A DNA stretch of 64,000 bases from G965276675 sp965276675 (GTDB lineage: Bacteria > Acidobacteriota > Terriglobia > Terriglobales > Acidobacteriaceae). Below are positions 34,929 through 44,564 of this stretch, piece by piece. How positions within the stretch are numbered: the stretch's first letter is position 1; each line of letters starts with the position of its first letter. Made by a program: the position numbers and the translations under genes. The DNA lies in assembly GCA_965276675.1 (NCBI GenBank), contig OZ255624.1:4340001-4404000 (forward strand), written 5' to 3'. The notes under the pieces are model-generated. The model was not told the DNA's origin. It was given only the letters and a program-made list of their open reading frames with translations, and searched no databases.

Positions 34929-35711
34929 ATGGCTTACGAGCACATTCTGTTTCAATCCCAAGATTCTGTTGCTGTGGTTACGCTCAACCGCCCCAGGGTG
35001 CTCAACGCGCTAAACAGCCTGCTCTTCAATGAGCTTGAGAGCGTCTTTCTGGCCATCAGCGAAGATGCGGGCATCCGCGCGGTGCTGCTTACCGGAGCAG
35101 GCGAAAAGGCCTTTGCCGCCGGCGCAGATATCGTGGAATTAACCAAGCTGTCGGCGGTGGAGGGTCAGCGGCTTTCTGCGCGTGGGCAGGCCGTCTTTGA
35201 CCTGGTTGAAAACTGCGGCAAGCCGGTGATTGCGGCGATCCATGGATTTGCGCTGGGTGGCGGTTGCGAGCTTGCCATGGCATGCACCATCCGGCTGGCC
35301 AGTGAGAGCGCACGACTGGGGCAGCCTGAGGTCAAGCTCGGCCTCATCCCAGGTTATGGCGGTACGCAGCGCCTGCCCCGGCTTGTGGGCAAAGGCACCG
35401 CGCTCAAACTTCTCCTCACTGGCGACATGGTGGGTGCGGTCGAAGCCTTTCGCATCGGTCTGGTCGACGAGGTACTGCCGGCAGAGGCGCTGATACCGCG
35501 AGCCGAGGCTCTGGCTCACGCGATCGCGGCGAACGCGCCGTTTGCGGTACGCAGTTGCATGGACGCGGTGCATTCCGGATACGATCTTCCACTGGCGACG
35601 GCACTGGAATTGGAGGCCTCACTCTTCGGCTTGGCCTGCGGAACGGCGGACAAGGCAGAGGGCACAGCCGCCTTTCTGGAGAAGCGGCAACCAAGCTGGA
35701 GTGGGCGGTGA
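34929..35711 (+). CDS. Enoyl-CoA hydratase/isomerase (crotonase family)
   Basis: A 260-residue protein. The oxyanion-hole segments GAGEKAFAAGADIVEL and IHGFALGGGCELAMAC and the second acidic segment QPEVKLGLIPGYGGTQRLPRLVG are intact, so both catalytic Glu residues of 2-enoyl-CoA hydratase are present. It hydrates trans-2-enoyl-CoA in beta-oxidation or a related acyl-CoA pathway. No other fatty-acid genes flank it. An alternative is 3-hydroxybutyryl-CoA dehydratase (crotonase). Confidence 0.93.
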   Translation: MAYEHILFQSQDSVAVVTLNRPRVLNALNSLLFNELESVFLAISEDAGIRAVLLTGAGEKAFAAGADIVELTKLSAVEGQRLSARGQAVFDLVENCGKPVIAAIHGFALGGGCELAMACTIRLASESARLGQPEVKLGLIPGYGGTQRLPRLVGKGTALKLLLTGDMVGAVEAFRIGLVDEVLPAEALIPRAEALAHAIAANAPFAVRSCMDAVHSGYDLPLATALELEASLFGLACGTADKAEGTAAFLEKRQPSWSGR

Positions 35712-36058
35712 TCCGGAGCAAAAGATTGGGGAGAGTAGGCACCTGGGGGAAGATTCTCCTGGAAGGTGGCGTACTCACCACAGGAGAAGACTAAACTAGG
35801 AATAAGCCTTCCTTATACCCACTTGCTACGTGCATAAGTACCTGACGTAAGTCTTTTGATTGCAGGACTTTGCGTTTAAGTCCAATGGGTGCAGGACTTT
35901 ACGGGAGATGCCACAGTCTAAGTTCAATCTTGAGAGGACTTTAGCTCTAAAGTACCGGGGGTGGGGTCTTAACCAAAACTATGCCAGGACCCCACCAACT
36001 CACTTGGTATGCTTAAGAACGTACTCCGGACTCGCTCTTCAGCCCACGCCTCTCAACC
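35712..36058. other. Intergenic stretch, no gene seen
   Basis: 347 bp without a supported gene. A 14-bp near-direct repeat, TGCAGGACTTTGCG (35861-35874) and TGCAGGACTTTACG (35890-35903 with offset), is the only structure seen. Confidence 0.5.
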
Positions 36059-36628
36059 ATGACCCAGCCCCGTCGCCTCGTCAGTTTCCTCTTCATGGCT
36101 TTTCTTTTAGGTGCGGCAGGATGTCGCCAGCCACAGTCGACCAACCCGGCCACCGAGACACCACGGCAGGCGCAACAAGCCCAGGCGCGCGCGCTGGCGA
36201 GGAAAGAAGCCACTGCCCGCGATACCCTGGACCAGATCCCGCCGCCTTCCAAGCACCGCTACCTGAGCGTGCACAGCACGGACGCCTGGATAAACCCCTT
36301 CCTCAGCGTGCATCGCAACTCTGTAACCCTGCGTGTGATCTTTCCCCAGCAGACCGGAAGCCCGGTCGACGGCGGCAGCCTGCTCCACCCGGAAGCAGCG
36401 CGCAAGCAGGAGATGGAGGTGCGCATCGAGGACCTTCCAGATGCGCTTGCCGCGGTTCCGGACTTCGCCTGGCCCTACGGCCGGGTAGTTGCCATCGAGG
36501 AGTCTGCCACCGCCTCAAAGCTAGACCGCACGCAGGTACGCCGCAATGTGGAAGCTACACTGCAGGTGATGAACGACCTCGGCATAGTGGTCGATGAGTG
36601 GAATGCCACCGGCGGGTTACTCCACTAA
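36059..36628 (+). CDS. Small lipoprotein of unknown function
   Basis: A 189-residue protein with an N-terminal lipoprotein signal: MTQPRRLVSFLFMAFLLGAAGC, where LGAAGC is the lipobox. After a Gln/Ala-rich linker there is a compact, mostly polar domain with no motif I recognise (HRYLSVHSTDAWINPFLSVH, VEATLQVMNDLGIVVDEWNATGGLL). It is followed by a dispersed repeat and the symporter gene. An envelope location is likely; function is not known. Confidence 0.65.
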   Translation: MTQPRRLVSFLFMAFLLGAAGCRQPQSTNPATETPRQAQQAQARALARKEATARDTLDQIPPPSKHRYLSVHSTDAWINPFLSVHRNSVTLRVIFPQQTGSPVDGGSLLHPEAARKQEMEVRIEDLPDALAAVPDFAWPYGRVVAIEESATASKLDRTQVRRNVEATLQVMNDLGIVVDEWNATGGLLH

Positions 36629-36637
36629 GGTGGTGGG

Positions 36638-36766
36638 TCATTCATTTGCAGCATCGTTGTCATCTTGAGCGCAACCGAAGGCGGAGTCGAAAAGCCTGCC
36701 CTGAGCGTAGCCGAAGGGATCTGCTTTACCTTGTATTCAAGAACCAGCGCGAAGCGCCGCTCAACC
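36638..36766. repeat. Dispersed GTCATC-TGAGCG repeat, copy 3
   Basis: It aligns with 32415-32514 from TCATT through TTGTCATCTTGAGCG to GCGCGAAGCGCCGCTCAACC. It carries an additional inserted CTGAGCGTAGCCGAAGGGA unit in the middle. It lies between the lipoprotein and symporter genes. Confidence 0.7.
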
Positions 36767-36860
36767 AATCAATATTTAGCGAACTAACGACTCACCACAC
36801 TAGCTTCTCGCGTGTGTGGCCGTTTCAATCAATTGGCTCCACAGCGTACAATCCGCCACA

Positions 36861-38384
36861 ATGCCCGCAACTCTTCATCCAGCTGCGCTCCTGGTCTTCT
36901 GTCTTTGCTTCCTGGTCGTTACCATCGCCGGCTTCCTGGCCGTGCGCTGGCGCCGCACTGACCTGAACAGTCTTGAAGAATGGGGTCTCGCTGGCCGCCG
37001 CTTCGGCACGCTGATCACCTGGTTCCTGATCGGTGGCGACTTCTATACCGCCTACACCGTGATCGCGGTGCCGGGCGCGCTTTATGGCGCCGGAGGCGCC
37101 GGCTTCTTTGCCGTGCCCTACTGCATCCTCGCGTACCCTTTCATGATGCTGGTGCTTCCAAAGCTCTGGACTGTATGCAACTGTAACGGTTACATTACGC
37201 TCGCCGATTACGTGCGTGGCCGCTACGGCAATCGCTGGCTCTCCGTGGCCTTCGCCCTTACTGGCATTCTCGCCACCATGCCATACATCGCACTCCAACT
37301 CGTGGGCATGCGCGAGGTAATCGCGGCTCTGGGCATCCATGGTGAATGGCCGCTGATCGCCGCCTTCGTCATCCTTGCCGCCTACACCTACTCGAGCGGC
37401 CTGCGCGCGCCCGCCGTGATCGCCGTCGTTAAAGACATCATGCTTTACATTATGGTGATTGCCGCGGTCATCATCATTCCGGCCCGCCTCGGCGGTTACG
37501 GACACATCTTTTCAGGAGCAGCTGCAGCCCTAGCCACGCATGCTCCACCCGCGTCGATACTCTTGAAGCCATCCCAATACTGGAGCTACTCGACGCTGGC
37601 CGTCGGCTCGGCGCTCGCGTTGCTCTTTTACCCGCATACCTTTACTGGCGCGCTCTCTTCGGCCTCGGCGCGTGTGATTCGCCGGAATGCCGCATTGCTG
37701 CCCGCCTACAACATCCTGCTTGGGTTGATTGCGCTGCTAGGCTTCATGGCGCTCGCTGCCGGCATTCACACTGCGGACACCTCGGCAGCCGTGCCGCTGT
37801 TGTTCCTGCGCATGTTCCCGGACTGGTTTGCCGGCTTCTGCCTTGCCGCAATTGGCATTGGCGCGCTGGTGCCTGCGGCCATCATGTCTATCGCGTCCTC
37901 GAACCTATTTACTCGCAATCTCTATGGCGAATTTGTCCGCATCAAACTCACTCCGCATCAAGAAGCGGCGAACGCCAAGTTGGTTTCACTGGTCATCAAG
38001 TTCGGCGCGCTGGCTTTCATTCTCCTTCTCCGCGCGCAGTTCGCAATCGAGCTGCAACTGCTGGGAGGCGTCTGGATCATGCAGCTGCTCCCTTCCGTCC
38101 TCTGCGGTCTTTTCACTCGCTGGTTCCATGGTTCGGCGCTGCTTGCCGGGTGGGCCGCGGGCATGGCCAGCGGTACAGCAATGGTGGCTTCGCTGGGACT
38201 CAAGAGCTCTGTCTTTCCCATCCACGCGCACGGCCATACGTATGCGGTATATGCGGCAGTCCCGGCAGTGCTCTTCAATTTCGTTGTAACTGCGATCATC
38301 TCGCTCGGCCTGCGCGCCACAGGCCGCGCACCCGCCGAAGATGGCACATTCAGTTCGCTGGCGACAGAGGCCGCCCGTCTCTGA
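36861..38384 (+). CDS. Sodium:solute symporter, probably monocarboxylate type
   Basis: A 507-residue membrane protein from ATG 36861 with about 13 hydrophobic segments. SSS-family features include EEWGLAGRRFGTLITWFLIGGDFYTAYT near TM1-2 and GYITLADYVRGRYGNR. It resembles the MctP branch that imports lactate, pyruvate and related acids. The next gene, 52 bp downstream on the same strand, is an FAD/Fe-S hydroxyacid dehydrogenase, which supports a lactate or glycolate substrate. The exact solute is an inference. Confidence 0.87.
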   Translation: MPATLHPAALLVFCLCFLVVTIAGFLAVRWRRTDLNSLEEWGLAGRRFGTLITWFLIGGDFYTAYTVIAVPGALYGAGGAGFFAVPYCILAYPFMMLVLPKLWTVCNCNGYITLADYVRGRYGNRWLSVAFALTGILATMPYIALQLVGMREVIAALGIHGEWPLIAAFVILAAYTYSSGLRAPAVIAVVKDIMLYIMVIAAVIIIPARLGGYGHIFSGAAAALATHAPPASILLKPSQYWSYSTLAVGSALALLFYPHTFTGALSSASARVIRRNAALLPAYNILLGLIALLGFMALAAGIHTADTSAAVPLLFLRMFPDWFAGFCLAAIGIGALVPAAIMSIASSNLFTRNLYGEFVRIKLTPHQEAANAKLVSLVIKFGALAFILLLRAQFAIELQLLGGVWIMQLLPSVLCGLFTRWFHGSALLAGWAAGMASGTAMVASLGLKSSVFPIHAHGHTYAVYAAVPAVLFNFVVTAIISLGLRATGRAPAEDGTFSSLATEAARL

Positions 38385-38436
38385 TGCCGCTTATTCATCC
38401 CACCCGCCTATAATTAATAGGAGCATCTCAAAGACT

Positions 38437-41370
38437 ATGGCTGCCGCATTTGAAATCCTTCGGAGCACGCCGCATCCGCACGAACACTTTTCGCAAGCCG
38501 GCGCGCTCGAAGCTAAGCTCCGGACGACCGTCAAAGGACAGGTCAACTTCGATCCAGGTGCGCGCGCTCTCTATGCGACGGACGCCTCTAACTATCGCCA
38601 GGTACCCATTGGAGTAGTGATTCCGCGCGATGTGGAGGACGTGATTGCGACCGTTGCGGCCTGTCACGCATTCGGCGCGGCGGTGCTCTCACGAGGAGGC
38701 GGGACTAGCATCCCCGGCCAGTGCTGCAATGTCGCCGTGGTTATGGACTTCTCCAAACATGTGAACCGGATCGTCGAGATGGATTTCGACAACAGCCGCG
38801 CACGTGTCGAGCCGGGCATCGTCCTCGACAAGCTACGGGATGCAGCGGAAGAACGCGAGCTGACCTTCGCCCCCGATCCCGCCACGCACAACCGCTGCAC
38901 AATCGGTGGCATGATCGGCAACAACTCTTGCGGTACCCACGCGCTGATGGGCGGCAAAACCGTCGACAACGTCGAAGCGCTCGAGATTCTGCTCTACGAC
39001 GGCACCCGCATGACCGTCGGGAAGACCAATGAAGACGAGCTCAACGCCATCATCGCCGCGGGTGGCCGCAAGGGAGAGATCTACGCTGGATTAAAACGTA
39101 TCCGTGACAGATACGCACCGCTTGTGCGAGAGAAGTTCCCGGATATTCCTCGCCGCGTCTCCGGCTACAACCTTGATCAGCTGCTCCCGGAAAACGGCTT
39201 CCATGTGGCTCGTGCTCTCGTCGGCACGGAATCTACCTGCGTCACAATTCTTCAGGCGCACCTCTGCCTCATGCACAGTCCGCAACACCGGCAACTCGTG
39301 GTGCTCGGCTTCTCAGACGCATTTATCGCTGCTGACTATGTGCCCAAGATTCTCGGATACCAGCCGATCGGGCTCGAAGGCTTCGACGACCGCTTTATCT
39401 CCTATCTCAAGAAGAAGGATCTCGCCGTTGACGACATCTCCTTGCTACCAAAGGGTGGCGGATTTCTCCTGGTCGAGTTTGGCGCAGATACCGCCGAGGA
39501 CGCGCGGGAGCAAGCCGAGAACTTCATGAATGATGCCCTGCAGTTCGAAGCCAAGCCAGATGGCAAGCGTGTTGACGGTAACGACGCAGCACGCATCTGG
39601 AAGGTGCGCGAATCCGCTCTGGGGGCGGTGACCTTTGTTCCCGGCGAGCCAAGTCTGTGGGAGGGCTGGGAAGACTCCGCAGTGCCTCCGGACAAGCTCG
39701 GCGCCTATCTTCGCAAGCTTTTCGCGCTCATCGATGAGTTCGGCTACGTCTCGCCCATCTATGGACATTTCGGGCAGGCCTGCATGCACCTGCGTATCAG
39801 CTACAACCTGACCACCGCCGAAGGCATTCGCAACTATCGTGAGTTCATCGACCGCGCTGCGGATATCGTGCTGGAGTTCGGTGGCTCCTTCTCCGGTGAG
39901 CATGGCGATGGCCAGTCGCGCGGTGCTTTGCTGCCGAAGATGTTTGGTCCCGAGCTGATGCAGGCCTTCCGCGAATTCAAGGCGCTGTGGGACCCAACCA
40001 ACAAGATGAATCCAGGCAAGATGATCGGCAGCCTGCATGATGAGGAGCCCATCTACCAGCCCACCGATAACTTGCGCCTTGGTGCGGGGTACACGCCAGC
40101 ACGGCCGGCAACATACTTCACCTTCCCGGACGATGAAGGCTCGTTTTCCAATGCGGCGCTGCGCTGCGTCGGTGTAGGCGCCTGCCGCAAGCACGACCAT
40201 GGCACCATGTGCCCCTCGTACATGGTGACGGATGAGGAGAAATACTCCACGCGCGGCCGCGCGCATCTGCTTTGGGAGCTCCTCCAGAAAGATTTACTGC
40301 CGGATAGTTGGAGAAACGAGCAGGTCAAGGACGCGCTTGATCTCTGCCTCTCCTGCAAGGCATGCAAGAGCGAGTGCCCAGTCAAAGTGGATGTCGCCAC
40401 CTACAAAGCCGAATTCCTCGCGCACCATTATGAAGGCCGCCTGCACCCGCTGCCGCACTATCTCTTCGGCTACATGGATAAGTGGTCGCGGCTGGCCGCA
40501 TTCGCGCCGGAGCTTGCGAATCTCTCGACGCAGACGCCGGGCATCGGCAATCTCGCCAAGGCCATTGCCGGAGTCTCGCAGCAGCGCTCCATTCCTAAGT
40601 TTGCCAGTCGCGCATTTACAAAGGAGCAGCGCACGCCGGCCGCTGCGTCGTCCACGGCCAAGACGGTCCTGCTCTGGCCCGACACCTGGAACAACTACTT
40701 CCACCCGCAGGTGCTCGATGCCGCAGCGCGAGTGCTGAATGATGCTGGATTCCGCGTCGTCTTCCCACGCAAGCACATCTGCTGCGGCCGCCCGCTTTAC
40801 GATTTTGGCTTTCTTACGGCAGCTAAGCAGTATCTCGCAGCGGTCCTGCGCCGCTTAGGCCCGCAGATCGATCAGGGGCTGCCCTTTGTCGTCCTAGAGC
40901 CAAGCTGCGCCAGCGTTTTCCTGGAAGAGCTGCGAAACTTTTATCCGGACAACGAGCGCGCACAGAAGCTCGCCAAACAGACGTATCTGTTGAGCGATTT
41001 CTTGAAGCAGCACGCCCCGAATTACAAGCCACCGCAGCTCGGAGATCGAGAGATCGTGCTCCACGGGCACTGCCATCACAAAGCAATCTTCAACATGACC
41101 GCTGAAAAAGAGCTACTGGAAGCAACCGGGGCCAAAGTCAACCTGCTCGACTCGGGATGTTGCGGCATGGCCGGCCCATTCGGCTTCGAGAAAGATAAGT
41201 TCGAGGTCTCGCAGGCATTGGGCAATCGCGTTCTACTGCCGGCAGTCCGCAAAGCAAGACAGGACACATTCATTGTTACAGACGGCTTTAGCTGCCGCGA
41301 GCAGGTGCACCAGAATACAGATCGCCGCGCGATTCACTTCGCGCAGGTACTGGCGAAAAGCAGGGAATAG
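38437..41370 (+). CDS. FAD/Fe-S D-2-hydroxyacid dehydrogenase (D-lactate or glycolate type)
   Basis: A 977-residue fused protein from ATG 38437. The N-terminal half is a VAO-type FAD-binding domain (LSRGGGTSIPGQ, GMIGNNSCGTHALMGGKT) with its C-terminal cap. The middle contains ferredoxin-like motifs (CVGVGACRKHDHGTMCPS and CLSCKACKSECPVKVD). The end is a GlpC/CCG-type region (CCGRPLYDFG, HGHCHHKAIF, SGCCGMAGPFGFE). Such GlcD-GlpC fusions oxidise D-lactate, glycolate or 2-hydroxyglutarate and pass electrons to the quinone pool. It is probably co-transcribed with the symporter upstream. Confidence 0.9.
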   Translation: MAAAFEILRSTPHPHEHFSQAGALEAKLRTTVKGQVNFDPGARALYATDASNYRQVPIGVVIPRDVEDVIATVAACHAFGAAVLSRGGGTSIPGQCCNVAVVMDFSKHVNRIVEMDFDNSRARVEPGIVLDKLRDAAEERELTFAPDPATHNRCTIGGMIGNNSCGTHALMGGKTVDNVEALEILLYDGTRMTVGKTNEDELNAIIAAGGRKGEIYAGLKRIRDRYAPLVREKFPDIPRRVSGYNLDQLLPENGFHVARALVGTESTCVTILQAHLCLMHSPQHRQLVVLGFSDAFIAADYVPKILGYQPIGLEGFDDRFISYLKKKDLAVDDISLLPKGGGFLLVEFGADTAEDAREQAENFMNDALQFEAKPDGKRVDGNDAARIWKVRESALGAVTFVPGEPSLWEGWEDSAVPPDKLGAYLRKLFALIDEFGYVSPIYGHFGQACMHLRISYNLTTAEGIRNYREFIDRAADIVLEFGGSFSGEHGDGQSRGALLPKMFGPELMQAFREFKALWDPTNKMNPGKMIGSLHDEEPIYQPTDNLRLGAGYTPARPATYFTFPDDEGSFSNAALRCVGVGACRKHDHGTMCPSYMVTDEEKYSTRGRAHLLWELLQKDLLPDSWRNEQVKDALDLCLSCKACKSECPVKVDVATYKAEFLAHHYEGRLHPLPHYLFGYMDKWSRLAAFAPELANLSTQTPGIGNLAKAIAGVSQQRSIPKFASRAFTKEQRTPAAASSTAKTVLLWPDTWNNYFHPQVLDAAARVLNDAGFRVVFPRKHICCGRPLYDFGFLTAAKQYLAAVLRRLGPQIDQGLPFVVLEPSCASVFLEELRNFYPDNERAQKLAKQTYLLSDFLKQHAPNYKPPQLGDREIVLHGHCHHKAIFNMTAEKELLEATGAKVNLLDSGCCGMAGPFGFEKDKFEVSQALGNRVLLPAVRKARQDTFIVTDGFSCREQVHQNTDRRAIHFAQVLAKSRE

Positions 41371-41411
41371 GAATTAGGGAGGTATTTTCTAACTCCCTTT
41401 TCCTAATTCCT
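41369..41411. terminator. Hairpin between convergent genes
   Basis: GGAATTAGGGAG and CTCCC...CCTAATTCC are complementary around a TATTTTCTAA loop. It lies between the stop codons of the dehydrogenase (+) and phoD (-) and could terminate in both directions. Confidence 0.65.
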
Positions 41412-41416
41412 CGCTT

Positions 41417-43183
41417 TTACTGCTGATGCAGCTTCACCTCGTTGACCGGAATGGTAAAGGTCTTCAGCGTGACCAGCTCGGCCTCTGGTTGCTGAATGGT
41501 GGTTACGGCCTTGAAAACACAGGTCAGCTGCGTCTTCGTCAACTTCAGCAGGCCATAGCCGTGCGTAGGCGAATCCCAGTACTGGATATGCGGGTTTGCG
41601 GCACGGATCACCGGCTCCAGCAGGTTTGGCGGCACATTCATGCTCTTCGCCGGCAAAGGTCTGCTGGACAGAGGCACCGTTGACCGGATCTCCTCCGCGA
41701 AGTTGGCCGAAGTAATCGAACCCACCATCAGCTCAATGCCCATCGGGTCCTCAAAAGGATTGTTGAATTCTGTCTTGAGATAGCCCGCGAGAAAGGTGTG
41801 CAGATCGCCTGTGATCGCGACGAAGTTTTTCACCTTCGCATCGTGGATGGTCTTCAGTATTAGATCGCGCTCCGCCGGATAGCCATCCCACTGATCGAAA
41901 TCGATGTAGACAAATGTTGCTTTCAGCTGCATGAGCATGACTTCGTTAGCCCACAACTTCCAAAGCGCCTTGGAACTCGTCACCTGGTCGAGGAACCACT
42001 GCCGCTGCGGCACACCGAGCATGGTGCGTGACGAACTGCCACGCTCGTCGCACCCAATTGAAAAATACCGCTGGAACTCCAGGCCGTCACCGCAGGGTGG
42101 TCCATCGCGATACAACCGCTCATCGGTCACGATCAGGTCCATCAGCGTACCGAAATTCAAGGTGCGATAGACCCGAATCGATTGTTCCCAGTTCTGCGAA
42201 GGATCGAAGGTTACATCCGCCAAGCCGTACTCACTCCAGGCCTGGTTCGCAGCCTGGCGCAACGACGGTTGCGGTGTCGTCGAAGAGTTCGGGGCCGTGT
42301 TGCCATCCGGGTGGAAATCCTGATGGCAATCGTTTGCGAACTCATGATCGTCCCATAGCTGGATATATGGGAACTGCTCATGAACAGCCTGTTGATTGAG
42401 GTCGCTTCGATAGACTTTGTAGAGATGGCGGTAGTCATCGATGTTTTGCGGAATGGCTCCGCCCGAGGCAAATGGCGGCACGGTTCGCACGGGATTGGCC
42501 TGAAAGGTAGGCGAGGCAATCGTCTCGTAGATGTAATCGCCCAGATGCACGATGTAGTCGACATTTTCTTTCGCGAGATACGTCAGCGCGTTGTAGTAAC
42601 CATTGCCGTAATCTTGGCAGACCACATACCCCAGCCGCAGCTCGGATACGTCGGCATTAGCGGCCGGCAAGGTCTTGAAGCGCCCGGTGCGACTCGACAC
42701 CTGGTTGTAGATGAAGCGGTAGTAGTAAGTGGTGTACGCCGAGAGCGCGCTATTGGCGACCGGCAGCTTGACCGTGTTGTCCTTTGCGGGCGCGATCGTG
42801 GCCACGCCCTGCACCACGACCGCGCCCGGGGCGAACGAGGCGTCGCTCGCGATCTGCCACGCGAGCATCTCCGCGTACTGGCCGCCTTCGATCTCAGGAG
42901 CCACACGCGTCCACAACACCACGCCATCTGCGCGTGGATCGCCGGAGGCGACGCTCTGCGGGAAGGTCGCGCTCTGCTGTTGTGGCGTGGCGGCGGCATT
43001 CACGGTAAAGAGATCTGTCGTGTCCTGTGGCGTCAATCCGCTGATGCTGGGGTCCGCGACCATCGGCACCTGTTGCGTGAAGCTGGTGCTGGGCGCGCTC
43101 TGCCCTAACATGCTGTGCACCGGCATGAGCCATGCGATTGATCCTTCCTGTGCTGCAGCTCTCAAGAATTTTCTCCGATCCAT
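41417..43183 (-). CDS. phoD: Tat-exported alkaline phosphatase D
   Basis: A 588-residue protein. The N-terminus MDRRKFLRAAAQEGSIAWLMP is a twin-arginine signal. PhoD features follow: GDPRADGVVLWTRVAPE, VDYIVHLGDYIYE, LWDDHEFANDCHQD, and AITGDLHTFLAGYL with metal-binding Asp, His and Asn residues. It is a periplasmic phosphodiesterase/monoesterase that releases phosphate. No Pho box was identified upstream. Confidence 0.9.
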   Translation of the reverse strand: MDRRKFLRAAAQEGSIAWLMPVHSMLGQSAPSTSFTQQVPMVADPSISGLTPQDTTDLFTVNAAATPQQQSATFPQSVASGDPRADGVVLWTRVAPEIEGGQYAEMLAWQIASDASFAPGAVVVQGVATIAPAKDNTVKLPVANSALSAYTTYYYRFIYNQVSSRTGRFKTLPAANADVSELRLGYVVCQDYGNGYYNALTYLAKENVDYIVHLGDYIYETIASPTFQANPVRTVPPFASGGAIPQNIDDYRHLYKVYRSDLNQQAVHEQFPYIQLWDDHEFANDCHQDFHPDGNTAPNSSTTPQPSLRQAANQAWSEYGLADVTFDPSQNWEQSIRVYRTLNFGTLMDLIVTDERLYRDGPPCGDGLEFQRYFSIGCDERGSSSRTMLGVPQRQWFLDQVTSSKALWKLWANEVMLMQLKATFVYIDFDQWDGYPAERDLILKTIHDAKVKNFVAITGDLHTFLAGYLKTEFNNPFEDPMGIELMVGSITSANFAEEIRSTVPLSSRPLPAKSMNVPPNLLEPVIRAANPHIQYWDSPTHGYGLLKLTKTQLTCVFKAVTTIQQPEAELVTLKTFTIPVNEVKLHQQ

Positions 43184-43285
43184 TCTGCCTCCGGGGGATG
43201 ACCCTTTTGCGTTGTCCTCCTATTCACACCTTTCTTTGTGACAATCCGGTAAACGCACAGCAAATTTTCGCATTCCTGCAAATGG

Positions 43286-43311
43286 AAAAAGGGCGCCTCT
43301 CGCAGGCGCCC
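43286..43311 (-). terminator. Rho-independent terminator on the minus strand
   Basis: GGGCGCCT (43291-43298) pairs with AGGCGCCC (43304-43311). On the minus strand it is followed by TTTTT. It lies about 210 nt past the stop of the hydroxyacid dehydrogenase and about 100 bp before phoD. The rest of 43184-43521 has no gene I can support. Confidence 0.8.
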
Positions 43312-43521
43312 TTGAATGCAGTAGGTGTGCTTTGCCGCAGCCTAGTACAAAGAATTATCAATAAATCGTGTCACGTCATACCTATGTAAGAGAACGACGC
43401 CAGGACGAGCTACACAGGAGTGGCTTCAACGGTGAGTGCCTTTCAGAGCGAGTCTGGATATCCTTTCTACCGTAAGGCGACCCGCTCTCCAAGCAACTTC
43501 TGAATCCTCGCACAGATTGCG

Positions 43522-44487
43522 TCAATACCCATCCTTTACCACATTGTGGAGCTCTTCACCGTCGATAAATCGCCTCACCTGGTCCGCTGCCAGCCGCAGT
43601 GCGCGCTCTATAAAGGTAGGGCTGGAGCCCGCGACATGCGGCGTAATCAGAACATTGGGCGCCGTCCATAGGGGATGCCCATCCGGTAACGGCTCAGGGT
43701 CCGTTACGTCCAAAACAGCGCGTATCCTTCCCGCCTGCAATGCTTCAATTAGCGCCGCTGTATCGACAACGGCTCCGCGCGCCACGTTCACCAGAAGGGC
43801 GGCGTGTTTCATCTTGCCTAGCCTCTCCTTGTTAAAAAGCCCTTGTGTCTCTTGCGTAAGCGGCACTAGGACCACGACCACATCGGCCTTCGGCAGAAGC
43901 TCGTCCAGCCTCTCGACGGATTCCACGCCTTCGCGCTGACGCCGGCTCACGCGCAGCATCCTCACGCCGAATGGTGCAAACCGCGCCTCAACGGCCTCGC
44001 CGATCGCTCCGTAGCCGACGATCAGCACCGTCTTGCCCGACAGCTCTTCTTCCAGCGCGGGAATGCCCTTTGACCCCTCGCCTGGGTGCGCGGCGAAATA
44101 GAGTTTCTCTGCATCCATCCGGCGCTTCCACTCGCCCGTCTCCTGCATGCGAACAAAGAAGGGCAGGTACTTAAACATCGCCAGCGTGGTAGCGGCGACA
44201 TACTCGGCGACCGGCATATCGTGGATGCCCTGTCCATCGCACAGGATTGCACCCTCTGGTACAAACGGCAGCATCGAGTCCACGCCGGCCCAGAGCGACT
44301 GCATCACCTTCACGCCGCGCAGGCGCGCTGCGACAGCAGCGGTCTGCTTCGGATAGAGCGGCGGAATCCAAAAGTCTATCTCGTAGTCCCGGTCGGGCTC
44401 TGCTGGAAGCCGTACAACGTCTGCCTCTCTGGGAAACAGCTGCAGCAGACTCTCGTCTACCTCCTCCGGAAGACCCACACGCACCAT
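43522..44487 (-). CDS. D-2-hydroxyacid dehydrogenase (NAD-dependent)
   Basis: A 321-residue protein. The Rossmann motif VLIVGYGAIGEAV sits in the middle, and the catalytic residues lie in NVARGAVVD (Arg), DVTDPEPLPDGHPLW (Glu) and ITPHVAG (His). It reduces a 2-keto acid to a D-2-hydroxyacid or the reverse; the substrate cannot be read from the sequence (glyoxylate/hydroxypyruvate reductase and phosphoglycerate dehydrogenase are relatives). No ACT domain is present. Confidence 0.9.
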   Translation of the reverse strand: MVRVGLPEEVDESLLQLFPREADVVRLPAEPDRDYEIDFWIPPLYPKQTAAVAARLRGVKVMQSLWAGVDSMLPFVPEGAILCDGQGIHDMPVAEYVAATTLAMFKYLPFFVRMQETGEWKRRMDAEKLYFAAHPGEGSKGIPALEEELSGKTVLIVGYGAIGEAVEARFAPFGVRMLRVSRRQREGVESVERLDELLPKADVVVVLVPLTQETQGLFNKERLGKMKHAALLVNVARGAVVDTAALIEALQAGRIRAVLDVTDPEPLPDGHPLWTAPNVLITPHVAGSSPTFIERALRLAADQVRRFIDGEELHNVVKDGY

Positions 44488-44519
44488 CGACTCACCTCAC
44501 GTTTCTTTTCGATGCAACA

Positions 44520-44552
44520 GAAAGGCGCCGCGCCGCAAAGACGCGCGGCGCC
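44520..44552 (-). terminator. Terminator after the acidobacterial secreted protein gene
   Basis: GGCGCCGCGC (44524-44533) pairs with GCGCGGCGCC (44543-44552), followed on the minus strand by TTTCTGTT. It lies 12 bp past the stop at 44565. Confidence 0.8.
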
Positions 44553-44564
44553 GGACCTCAAGAC

